From UBA1181 sp045601045 (GTDB lineage: Bacteria; Bacteroidota; Bacteroidia; Bacteroidales; Paludibacteraceae), in the NCBI GenBank assembly GCA_045601045.1, contig JAZRZA010000048.1, positions 1 to 23,972 on the forward strand: a stretch of 23,972 nt of DNA. Direction: 5' to 3'. The notes beneath the pieces are model-generated. The model saw only the letters and a program-made list of their open reading frames with translations. It was not told where the DNA came from and ran no database searches. A program made the position numbers and the translations under genes. Each line of letters opens with the position of its first letter. The first letter of the stretch is position 1. Shown piece after piece: positions 7,779-14,708 of this stretch.

Positions 7779-8038
7779 AATTAAAATGTTTCCTGAGAAA
7801 ATTCAAAGCCGGCAGGCAAATCACATTTTCTCAACTTATTAGAAAAATAAAACTAATGCGAGGCGAAAGTCTGGCAAAGAAACATTTTATACGCCGAATG
7901 CATCGGGCGCATAAGAGTGTTCTTATGCATTGGGCATACTGAAAAGACTCCCAAAGCGTCTACCGTTTGTTTGAAAGTAAGTGTTGTTTTTTTCAAAAGA
8001 GGTCCATCGTCGCTACAACGGTGGACTTTCTTTTTTTT
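7779..8038 (+). ncRNA. Structured small RNA, possibly 6S-like, family not identified
   Basis: About 260 bases bounded by a consensus promoter and a strong intrinsic terminator, with no credible ORF inside. Several stems can be drawn by hand. GAGAAAAT 7795-7802 pairs with 7825-7832, with an inner GCC/GGC at 7808-7810/7815-7817. A long rod follows: 7861-7865 with 7957-7961, 7868-7872 with 7945-7949, an open bubble, 7893-7899 with 7929-7935 (one G-G), and 7909-7916 with 7921-7928 capped by GTGT, with a 9-base bulge on the 5' side. A closing stem, large bubble and terminal hairpin are the plan of 6S RNA, and Bacteroidales have diverged 6S-like RNAs; this is a suggestion only. Motifs of RNase P, tmRNA and SRP RNA were looked for and not seen. 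Confidence 0.65.
7998..8038 (+). terminator. Intrinsic terminator of the orphan RNA
   Basis: A stem of about 12 pairs joins 7999-8010 with 8018-8029 around a 7-base loop (two or three G-U pairs), followed by eight T at 8031-8038. It is a strong plus-strand terminator. Confidence 0.85.
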
Positions 8039-8052
8039 ACTGTATTCCACCA

Positions 8053-8090
8053 AAGAAAAAGGATGACACATCACTGCATCATCCTTTCCT
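8053..8090 (-). terminator. Intrinsic terminator of the SulP gene
   Basis: AAAGGATGA (8058-8066) pairs with TCATCCTTT (8079-8087). On the minus strand the stem is followed by a T-rich run (plus-strand AGAAAAA at 8054-8060). It lies 25 bases after the SulP stop and faces the RNA terminator. Confidence 0.75.
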
Positions 8091-8114
8091 ATTCAAAAAA
8101 TATAATTTCAGATA

Positions 8115-9836
8115 TTATTCAGCCTTGCTGGGCTCTCCAACGTATGAGCCAGCCTTCGCCAAAGCCTCATTGATGTTAGAGCAGATGTTCTCCTCGCCGA
8201 TCAGCGCATCGAACTTAGCCTTCAACAGCATAGAACGGACGTGCTTGTTGACACCAGAGAGAACCACCTTGATGTTAGCGCGTTGTGATTGCACACACAA
8301 GTTCTCCAAGTTGTGCAAACCTGTTGAATCAATGAACGGAACCTTACGCATACGGATGACACGGACCTTTGGCGCCTCGGCCACCTCCGACATGATTTCA
8401 TCGAACTTATTGGCGATACCGAAGAAGTAAGGGCCGTCGATTTCATACACACCCACACCGTCAGGAATATGCAACTTCTCCTCATGAACAGTAACGTCCA
8501 AATTCTCTCCCGGATCGATCTCGTCATGGAACACACGGATGATAGAAGACTCGTTGACACGACGCATGAACAACAAAACAGCCAAAAGCAATCCGATCTC
8601 GATGGCGACAGTCAAGTCGAAGATGACAGTCAAAACAAATGTGACGATCAAAACAGAGAAATCAGACTTAGGAGCTTTAGACAAAGAGACGAACGAACGC
8701 CATCCGCTCATATTGTACGACACGATGATCAACACACCCGCCAAGCATGGCATTGGAATATATCCCACCAATTGACCCAAGAACAAAAGCACCAATAAAA
8801 GCACAATCGCATGGATGATACCGGCGATTGGAGTACGGCCACCGTTGTTGATATTGGTCATGGTACGGGCGATGGCGCCAGTGGCAGGAATACCACCAAA
8901 GAAAGGAACCACCACATTAGCGATACCTTGTCCGATCAACTCCGTGTTGGAATCGTGCTTGTCACCGATCACACCATCCGCCACCATAGCGGAGAGCAAT
9001 GATTCGATCGCACCCAACATCGCAATAGTGAAGGCTGCGGGGAAGAGGGTGCGAACCAATTGGAAGAAAGATTCTCCCTCCTTCAACTCGATTACAGGAA
9101 GATGTGGTGCCGGAACGCCATGAGGCAATTCGTACAAATCACCGATGGTCTGGATACATGTCACACCACAATAAGCCTTCAAGATATAAACAACGATAGT
9201 AGCCACAACAATCGCCACCAACGAGCCTGGAATCTTCTTCGAGAACTTAGGTGTAATGATGATAAGCGCCAAACTCAAAACACCGATACCCAAAGCCCAG
9301 AAGTTGATATGGGAGAAGTTTTGGAAATAGCAAGCCCACTTTTGAAGGAAGTTGGCAGGAACCTTCTCTATACCCAAACCGAACAAATCATTCATTTGCG
9401 TAGAGAAGATCGTCAACGCGATACCACCGGTAAAACCTACGATAACCGGATATGGGACGAACTTGATGACACTACCCAAGTGGAAGAGTCCCATGAAAAT
9501 CAAAAGCACACCCGCCATAATGGTGGCGATGGTCAATCCACTCAAACCATACTGTTGGATAATTCCATAGATGATTACGATGAACGCACCCGTAGGACCT
9601 CCGATCTGCACCTTCGTACCTCCGAAGAAAGAGACCAAAAAACCTGCGATGATCGCGGTCAAAAGACCCTCTGTCGGGCCCACACCAGAGGCGATACCAA
9701 ATGCGATGGCCAACGGAATGGCGACGATACCCACAATGATACCAGCCATCAAATCTGTCACAAAACGCTCCTTGTTATACCCCTTCATCGAGGTGAAAAG
9801 TCTCGGAGCAAAAACATCCTTCAATGATGCTTTCAT
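8115..9836 (-). CDS. SulP-family anion transporter with STAS domain
   Basis: 573 residues, the normal SulP/DauA length. The inner-membrane domain covers about 25-425, with about 12-14 hydrophobic segments arranged in the inverted-repeat plan: AGIIVGIVAIPLAIAFGIASG at the front, VQIGGPTGAF at 77-85, GAIESLLSA at 275-283 (conserved Glu278) and GGIPATGAIARTMTNINNGG at 314-333. The C-terminal cytoplasmic STAS domain (about 461-560) contains VPFIDSTG with the conserved Ser504. Family members carry sulfate, bicarbonate or C4-dicarboxylates such as succinate by H+ or Na+ coupling; the sequence does not settle which. No sulfate-assimilation gene or carbonic anhydrase adjoins it. It has its own promoter and terminator, so it is monocistronic. 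Confidence 0.93.
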   Translation of the reverse strand: MKASLKDVFAPRLFTSMKGYNKERFVTDLMAGIIVGIVAIPLAIAFGIASGVGPTEGLLTAIIAGFLVSFFGGTKVQIGGPTGAFIVIIYGIIQQYGLSGLTIATIMAGVLLIFMGLFHLGSVIKFVPYPVIVGFTGGIALTIFSTQMNDLFGLGIEKVPANFLQKWACYFQNFSHINFWALGIGVLSLALIIITPKFSKKIPGSLVAIVVATIVVYILKAYCGVTCIQTIGDLYELPHGVPAPHLPVIELKEGESFFQLVRTLFPAAFTIAMLGAIESLLSAMVADGVIGDKHDSNTELIGQGIANVVVPFFGGIPATGAIARTMTNINNGGRTPIAGIIHAIVLLLVLLFLGQLVGYIPMPCLAGVLIIVSYNMSGWRSFVSLSKAPKSDFSVLIVTFVLTVIFDLTVAIEIGLLLAVLLFMRRVNESSIIRVFHDEIDPGENLDVTVHEEKLHIPDGVGVYEIDGPYFFGIANKFDEIMSEVAEAPKVRVIRMRKVPFIDSTGLHNLENLCVQSQRANIKVVLSGVNKHVRSMLLKAKFDALIGEENICSNINEALAKAGSYVGEPSKAE

Positions 9837-9880
9837 AACGGCTACAATAGTTTTAATTTTAAATATCTATAAATGAGCCG

Positions 9881-9888
9881 CAAAGTTA
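9881..9888 (-). promoter_or_regulatory. -7 element of the SulP gene
   Basis: TAACTTTG on the minus strand, 45 bases before the ATG. A good -33 TTG at 19 bases is not evident; a TTG exists only 10 bases upstream. The 95 bases between this gene and the deaminase hold nothing else beyond a short AATTCTTAATTCTTAATT repeat. Confidence 0.55.
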
Positions 9889-9983
9889 GTGATTTTTGCA
9901 ATTAACGCCACATCCGAAGGTCAAAAAATATGCTATGCAACATAATTTTTCACAACACGAATTCTTAATTCTTAATTTCCTCC

Positions 9984-10451
9984 TCACATCTCAAACTGCA
10001 GTGGCAGCAACGACGCCACACTCTCCACCCGATAGATCCGCTCTGTACCATAGAGAATCACCTTCATCTTCTCGCCGAAACGGTTCTCCGTCTCCAGCAA
10101 TGCTTGACGGCAGGCGCCACAGGGAGTGATGGGAGATGGGAGGAAACCATCCACATTTTGCGCCGCGATGGCTAAGCACTTGACCGCTTGGTCAGGATAG
10201 GCGGCGTTGGCATAGAAGAGCACGGTTCGTTCCGCGCAGAGGCCGCATGGATAGGAGACATTCTCCTGGTTACTACCCTTCACCACCTCTCCGTTGGCCA
10301 ACAACAATGCGGCGCCCACCGCGAATTTGGAGTAAGGGGAATAGGATCCTACCGTAGCATCTTTGGCACACGCCACCAACATACGCTCCTCACTTGTCAA
10401 CTCATCCAGCGAAAGCACATCCACTTTACAGACAATTTCCTTGGTATCCAT
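9984..10451 (-). CDS. cdd: Cytidine deaminase
   Basis: 155 residues. It hydrolyses cytidine/deoxycytidine to uridine/deoxyuridine in the cytoplasm for pyrimidine salvage. The zinc site is the tetrameric, three-cysteine type: Cys72-Ala-Glu74 (PCGLCAER, in place of HAE) with Glu74 as proton shuttle, and PCGAC with Cys111 and Cys114. The substrate pocket motifs SPYSKFAVGAAL (38-49) and GSNQENVSYP (59-68) are present. The length is slightly above the usual 130-140 because of an N-terminal extension of about 20 residues. It lies upstream of and in the same direction as SulP, but SulP has its own -7 element. Confidence 0.95.
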   Translation of the reverse strand: MDTKEIVCKVDVLSLDELTSEERMLVACAKDATVGSYSPYSKFAVGAALLLANGEVVKGSNQENVSYPCGLCAERTVLFYANAAYPDQAVKCLAIAAQNVDGFLPSPITPCGACRQALLETENRFGEKMKVILYGTERIYRVESVASLLPLQFEM

Positions 10452-10486
10452 ATCGAAAAAAGTTTTTCTATTGTTTTAAAATGCTA

Positions 10487-10494
10487 TATCTTTG
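10487..10494 (+). promoter_or_regulatory. -7 element of the GH73-to-deacetylase operon
   Basis: TATCTTTG matches TAnnTTTG and lies 15 bases before the ATG at 10510, so the leader is only about 10 bases. The -33 region is T-rich without a clear TTG. Confidence 0.55.
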
Positions 10495-10509
10495 TAAAAA
10501 TAAATAAAA

Positions 10510-11355
10510 ATGGGAAGAATGAGAAAAATTTCGCTCACAATCATAGGTCTATTATCCATCGCCAGCGCGATTGCCGCCGCACCGAAGAAATTGCAGGTGA
10601 ACGTCGACTACATCAACAAATACTCTCAAATCGCGGTGGACAAAATGAGGGAGCACCACATTCCCGCCAGCATTACCTTGGCGCAAGGCATCTTGGAATC
10701 AGGTGCAGGCCAGAGCGAATTGGCCAAGAAGAGCAACAACCACTTCGGCATCAAGTGTCACCAAGACTGGACAGGCGAGCGTGTTTATCACGACGACGAC
10801 GAGAAGCAAGAGTGCTTCCGCAAATACAGCAAACCAGAACTCTCTTACGAAGACCATTCCCAATTCTTAAAGAGAAAGAGATATGAGCCCTTGTTTGCCC
10901 TTGATGTCACAGACTACAAAGGTTGGGCAAAAGGATTGAAGGCGTGCGGATATGCCACCGCCAAAGATTACGCGGAGCGTCTGATCGAACTTATCGAGAC
11001 CTACAATCTACAACAATACGACCAACTCGCGTTAGGCAAGATGCCGAACGATGTCATCGCTCCTTCCAATCCGACCAAGAAGGATGAGAAGGGTAAAAAG
11101 TCTTCAGAGCCTATCGTCAACAACGAGGTTAAATATTTGAAGAACAGCAGCATGGGAACCATCCCTGTATGCGACACCCACAGTGTGAGAAAAGAGGGCA
11201 AGAGAGAGGTCGTTACCGCGCAACGGGGCGACACCTACGAATCCATCGCGGATGAGTTCGGCCTTCGCAAATGGCAAATCCGCCGTTACAACAAAATCAA
11301 AAGAGGTGACCGCACCCAACCCGCTGCGGGAGATCTAATTTACATTAGTAAATAA
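10510..11355 (+). CDS. GH73 N-acetylglucosaminidase with LysM domain
   Basis: 281 residues. It cuts peptidoglycan glycan strands in the periplasm or at the cell surface. Signal peptide at about 1-24 (MGRMRKISLTIIG...IAAA); ATG 10519 is an equally possible start three codons in. The GH73/mannosyl-glycoprotein endo-beta-N-acetylglucosaminidase domain covers about 33-170, with the catalytic Glu63 in ITLAQGILESGAGQSELA, the NNHFGIKC motif, DHSQFLKRKRYEPLF and YATAKDYAERLIELIE. A charged linker (180-205) leads to one LysM module at about 234-280 (VVTAQRGDTYESIADEFG ... GDLIYISK) that binds GlcNAc. It is first of four closely spaced genes; the next starts 22 bases on. Confidence 0.92.
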   Translation: MGRMRKISLTIIGLLSIASAIAAAPKKLQVNVDYINKYSQIAVDKMREHHIPASITLAQGILESGAGQSELAKKSNNHFGIKCHQDWTGERVYHDDDEKQECFRKYSKPELSYEDHSQFLKRKRYEPLFALDVTDYKGWAKGLKACGYATAKDYAERLIELIETYNLQQYDQLALGKMPNDVIAPSNPTKKDEKGKKSSEPIVNNEVKYLKNSSMGTIPVCDTHSVRKEGKREVVTAQRGDTYESIADEFGLRKWQIRRYNKIKRGDRTQPAAGDLIYISK

Positions 11356-11377
11356 ATTAGGAGCAAATAGGAAATCT

Positions 11378-12538
11378 ATGGCAACTGAATTCAATTATGA
11401 CAGCATACGTCCATATAGGGACGACGAAGTGAAAGCGGTGATCGAACGCATGACCAATGATCCGGAGGTCATCGCCGTCATCAAGATGCTTTTCCCAGAT
11501 AAGAATACAGAAGAGGTTGTTCAATGGTTGCGTAGCATGAATAGCGTATATGACTTTCAATCGCAACTCATCGCGCCAATCATTCTCCGATCATTGGACG
11601 CCACAGGAAGCACATATAGCATAGAGGGCGTGGAGAAGGTGGACCGATCAAGGGAACACCTCTATATATCGAATCACCGTGACATCATCATGGACGCGGG
11701 CATTCTCAACACGTTGATGTACAGAAGCGGTATCGTGACGACAGAGAACGCCATAGGAGACAACCTCTGCGCCCGTCCTTGGATCACCGACGCCCTTAAA
11801 TTGAACAAAAGTTTCCTTGTCCGCAGAAGCGGCACCAAAAGAGAACTTTTTGAGGCATTTCAAATGTTGTCCAACTACATCCGCAGCGCCATCACCTCAG
11901 GCAGAACCTCCATTTGGATCGCCCAAAGAGAGGGTCGTGCCAAAGACTCCGACGACCGCACACAGGAGAGCCTTTTGAAGATGTTCTCCATCAGCGGGAA
12001 AGAGAGTGTCAAGAAGGGATTCATGGACCTCAACATTGTTCCCGTCAGCTTCTCCTATCAATACGACTCCTGCGACTACTTAAAAGCGAAGGAGTTCCAA
12101 CAAAAGAGGGACGACGCCGAGTTCAAGAAGAGCCCCGCCGACGATGTATTAAGCATGAGAGTGGGTGTGATGGGATACAAAGGCGATGTACATATCCAAA
12201 TCACGGAGAGCATCAACGACGAAATCGACCGATTGGTTAACGAAGAGGATGACAGACAAACCGTCATAGACAAGGTGACGGTCATCATAGACAAAAAGAT
12301 CCACCAGAACTACCGCATCTATCCGCTCAATTACGTGGCGATGGATAATCTCCGAGGGAACACGGAACACTTGGGAAAACAATACACCCAAGAGGAGAAA
12401 ATGCAGTTCGAATCTTATGTCACCCATCAAATCAGCAAGATTGATTTACCGAACAAAGATATACCATTCTTGCAAGAGCGGTTCTGGACCATGTACGCCA
12501 ATCCGCTGATCAACCACCTAACTGCGAAAGAGATATAA
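11378..12538 (+). CDS. Glycerol-phosphate-type acyltransferase (LPLAT family)
   Basis: 386 residues. It probably transfers a fatty acyl group onto a lysophospholipid or related acceptor at the inner membrane. The acyltransferase core has LYISNHRDIIMDAGIL (95-110): His100 with Asp102/Asp106, a spacing variant of the usual NHxxxxD box that I associate with a Bacteroidetes subgroup. FLVRRSGTKRELFEA (146-160) and IWIAQREGRAKDSDDRTQESLL (179-200) follow, matching blocks II and III (phosphate-binding Arg/Gly). No long membrane helix is evident, so peripheral association is likely. It is longer than PlsC (about 240), with an N-terminal helical part and a C-terminal extension rich in charged residues. 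Substrate is not determined. Confidence 0.85.
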   Translation: MATEFNYDSIRPYRDDEVKAVIERMTNDPEVIAVIKMLFPDKNTEEVVQWLRSMNSVYDFQSQLIAPIILRSLDATGSTYSIEGVEKVDRSREHLYISNHRDIIMDAGILNTLMYRSGIVTTENAIGDNLCARPWITDALKLNKSFLVRRSGTKRELFEAFQMLSNYIRSAITSGRTSIWIAQREGRAKDSDDRTQESLLKMFSISGKESVKKGFMDLNIVPVSFSYQYDSCDYLKAKEFQQKRDDAEFKKSPADDVLSMRVGVMGYKGDVHIQITESINDEIDRLVNEEDDRQTVIDKVTVIIDKKIHQNYRIYPLNYVAMDNLRGNTEHLGKQYTQEEKMQFESYVTHQISKIDLPNKDIPFLQERFWTMYANPLINHLTAKEI

Positions 12539-12554
12539 CTAAAATAATAATAAA

Positions 12555-13250
12555 ATGAACAATTTACCTGATCGTTTGAGCCTCAAAGAGTTGTCATTAG
12601 ACGACCGTCCGAGGGAAAAGATGTTATTGAAAGGCGCGAGCGCGCTCTCCAACGCGGAGCTGCTCGCCATAGTGATAGGAAGTGGCAACAGCAGGGAGAC
12701 TGCCGTCGAATTGTCGCAAAGGATTATGAACGACAACGGCAACAATCTCTCCGAGTTGAGTCGGAAGGGGATCAACCAACTGACCCAATACAACGGAATC
12801 GGAGAGGTGAAAGCCATCTGCATCTCCGCCGCCATGGAAATTGGAAGAAGAAGGAATATTGAGAAAGCGCTGGAACGTCCCTCCATCAAAAACAGCACAG
12901 ACGCCTACGAAGCGTTAAGGAACATCGAGGACCTTCCCCACGAGGAGGTTTGGGTGCTTTACCTGAACAACTCCAACAAAATTGTCTGTCGGGAAAGAGT
13001 CAGCACAGGCGGTGTGGCGCTCTCTGTCATCGATGTGAAAATCATCATGAAGAAGGCTTTGGAACTATTGGCCTGCGCCATCGTGATGGGACACAACCAC
13101 CCTTCAGGTTCCCTCTCGCCCAGTCAGCAAGACATCACCTCCACACAGAAGGTCAAGGAGGCTTGCAAGTTCTTCGACATCCGTTTTTTAGACCACATCA
13201 TTGTCAGCCAGGAAGGCTTTTACAGTTTCAACGACAATAATATGATATAG
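12555..13250 (+). CDS. radC: RadC-family JAB/MPN protein
   Basis: 231 residues, full length. An N-terminal helix-hairpin-helix-like UPF0758 region (about 5-100; RPREKMLLKGASALSNAELL, YNGIGEVKA) is followed by a JAB1/MPN+ metalloprotease fold with Glu131 (HEEVWVLYLN) and the HxHPSG motif at 180-185 (His180, His182) with Asp193. The JAMM residues are complete, so a zinc-dependent activity is plausible, although the true role of RadC is unsettled; the old DNA-repair name comes from a mis-assigned mutation. It starts 16 bases after the acyltransferase and ends 2 bases before the next ATG, so it is translated within an operon. Confidence 0.93.
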   Translation: MNNLPDRLSLKELSLDDRPREKMLLKGASALSNAELLAIVIGSGNSRETAVELSQRIMNDNGNNLSELSRKGINQLTQYNGIGEVKAICISAAMEIGRRRNIEKALERPSIKNSTDAYEALRNIEDLPHEEVWVLYLNNSNKIVCRERVSTGGVALSVIDVKIIMKKALELLACAIVMGHNHPSGSLSPSQQDITSTQKVKEACKFFDIRFLDHIIVSQEGFYSFNDNNMI

Positions 13251-13252
13251 AC

Positions 13253-14536
13253 ATGATCACACTATATACAGAAAAGGAATCACCTAGACTCACTTACAGT
13301 TGCAAGCACCTGTTCACCCAAGTGCTTGGATACGAGTTTCGGATCACGACGGATCCTGCCGAGAAGGCGGACATTCGTTACGTTTCAAAAAAGATAGATG
13401 ATTCTCTCACCATCATTCCGCACGGATTGTTATTCGAATCATCCATACAAAAGCAGGAGGTAAGCGTCACCACGTGGGAAGGCGTAACAGCCCTATTCCC
13501 CACCGAGGGCGACATCCCGTTCGACCTATTCGCCGCCACCTTCTACCTACTCTCCCGATACGAAGAGTACACCGCAACGAAAAGTGACCAACACGGACGT
13601 TTTCTTGTAGAGGATAGCGCCGCTTACCAATTCCACTTTTTAGAGGAGCCCGTCATCGACCAGTGGGCACATCTTTTACGGGAAAAAATAAAAGAGATAG
13701 GCACTCCTAAACATTCAAGATCCTACACCTACATTCCAACCATTGACGTGGACAATGTCTTCGCATTCCGCAACCACGGTTTATTGCAGACGCTCTACTG
13801 TCTATTAAGGGACCAGTTCAAAGGAAAGAGAGAGCTCTCCCGATTGCGATGGAATGTGATTAGCAGGGAAAAGGAGGACCCCTATTTCAACCTACAGGAG
13901 GTGGCGGACATGCACCAAGGGCTGCCCAACAAGCCAATGTTTTTCTACCACTGCGGATGCTTCGGCAAGAGGGATAAACGCGCCACACTGCCGAGCCGCA
14001 GATACAAAAAGATCCGTCAGAAATTGGAGAGTCAGGTCATTTCAGGACTCCACCCCTCCTACAACAGTTCTACCCAGTGGTGGCGCTTCCGATTGGAAAA
14101 TTGCGCCTTGAAGCATTGCTTAGGGAAAAAAAACACGGAACATTGCCGTTTCCACTACCTCCGTTTTACCTTACCCGACTCCTACGAACGGCTGATCGCG
14201 GAGGGATTTCAAACCGATTGGTCGCTCTGTTACTCCAACGATCCGGGGTTCCGCGCCAGCACCTCCTTCCCTTTCCACTTCTACAATCTGGAACGGAACG
14301 AGGAGCGTCCGCTGCTACTCTACCCGACAGCGGTGATGGACAAATCGCTGCGCAACAACCTCAAACTATCCCTATCGGAGAGCGAGGCCTACATCCTACG
14401 CCTGAGCGAGAGGGTGAAGTCGGTCAACGGAAACTTCATCACCCTTTTCCACAACGAACACCTCACGGACGAGATGGAATGGAAAGGATGGAAGGATTTG
14501 TATCAGAGGGTAATAAATGGAATGAAAACAAAATAA
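13253..14536 (+). CDS. Polysaccharide-deacetylase-like protein (Bacteroidetes DUF7033-type)
   Basis: 427 residues, no signal peptide. The N-terminal part (about 1-150; LTYSCKHLFTQVLGYEFRIT, GDIPFDLFAATFYLLSRYEEY) matches the DUF7033-like domain seen ahead of deacetylase folds in Bacteroidetes. The rest is a NodB-like barrel: TIDVDN with Asp165/Asp167, PMFFYHCGCF, SGLHPSYNS with His267, GFQTDWSLCYSNDPGFRASTSFPFHFYNLE, and a late FHNEHL with His400. Classical NodB motifs are only partly kept, so hydrolysis of acetyl groups is not proven. ATG is 2 bases after the RadC stop, implying coupled translation. Together with GH73 and the acyltransferase it suggests an envelope theme for this operon. Confidence 0.8.
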   Translation: MITLYTEKESPRLTYSCKHLFTQVLGYEFRITTDPAEKADIRYVSKKIDDSLTIIPHGLLFESSIQKQEVSVTTWEGVTALFPTEGDIPFDLFAATFYLLSRYEEYTATKSDQHGRFLVEDSAAYQFHFLEEPVIDQWAHLLREKIKEIGTPKHSRSYTYIPTIDVDNVFAFRNHGLLQTLYCLLRDQFKGKRELSRLRWNVISREKEDPYFNLQEVADMHQGLPNKPMFFYHCGCFGKRDKRATLPSRRYKKIRQKLESQVISGLHPSYNSSTQWWRFRLENCALKHCLGKKNTEHCRFHYLRFTLPDSYERLIAEGFQTDWSLCYSNDPGFRASTSFPFHFYNLERNEERPLLLYPTAVMDKSLRNNLKLSLSESEAYILRLSERVKSVNGNFITLFHNEHLTDEMEWKGWKDLYQRVINGMKTK

Positions 14537-14537
14537 G

Positions 14538-14568
14538 TTTGTTTTTTTTCCAAAAAACGATAACTTTG
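14538..14568 (+). promoter_or_regulatory. Consensus promoter of the GH5 gene with long leader
   Basis: TTTG at 14538-14541, 19 bases, then TAACTTTG at 14561-14568: a perfect Bacteroidetes promoter that begins just past the deacetylase stop. The leader is about 135 bases and AT-rich. It contains a 15-codon ATG...TAA frame at 14584-14631 and a small palindrome AATAATcATTATT near the start codon. Confidence 0.75.
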
Positions 14569-14708
14569 CCACGCAATCGGTGTATGATGAAGAGTGAAAC
14601 ACTTTTAGAATACCACCCTACAGTTATTTAAATGAAATAATAGATAATTAAACCATTTTTGGGAACAAAATTTGAATAATCATTATTATCATCAAATAAA
14701 AAACAACC

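Noticed and set aside
7779..8038. Cobalamin or other known riboswitch for a downstream gene
   Set aside because: No plus-strand gene follows, a terminator closes the unit, and I do not see the B12-box or other conserved riboswitch cores.
7967..8430. Plus-strand open frames running from the RNA into SulP
   Set aside because: They cross a strong intrinsic terminator and lie antisense to the SulP STAS domain.
9060..9827. 255-codon plus-strand frame opposite SulP
   Set aside because: Gln/Asp/Arg/Thr-rich low-quality translation created by antisense of membrane-helix codons; SulP is clearly real.
9955..9985. AATTCTTAATTCTTAATT repeat as a mobile-element trace
   Set aside because: Too short and simple; no terminal inverted repeats or transposase nearby.
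12555..13250. RadC as a marker of a mobile or defence island
   Set aside because: RadC is sometimes island-borne, but here it sits in a tight operon with housekeeping envelope genes of similar composition.
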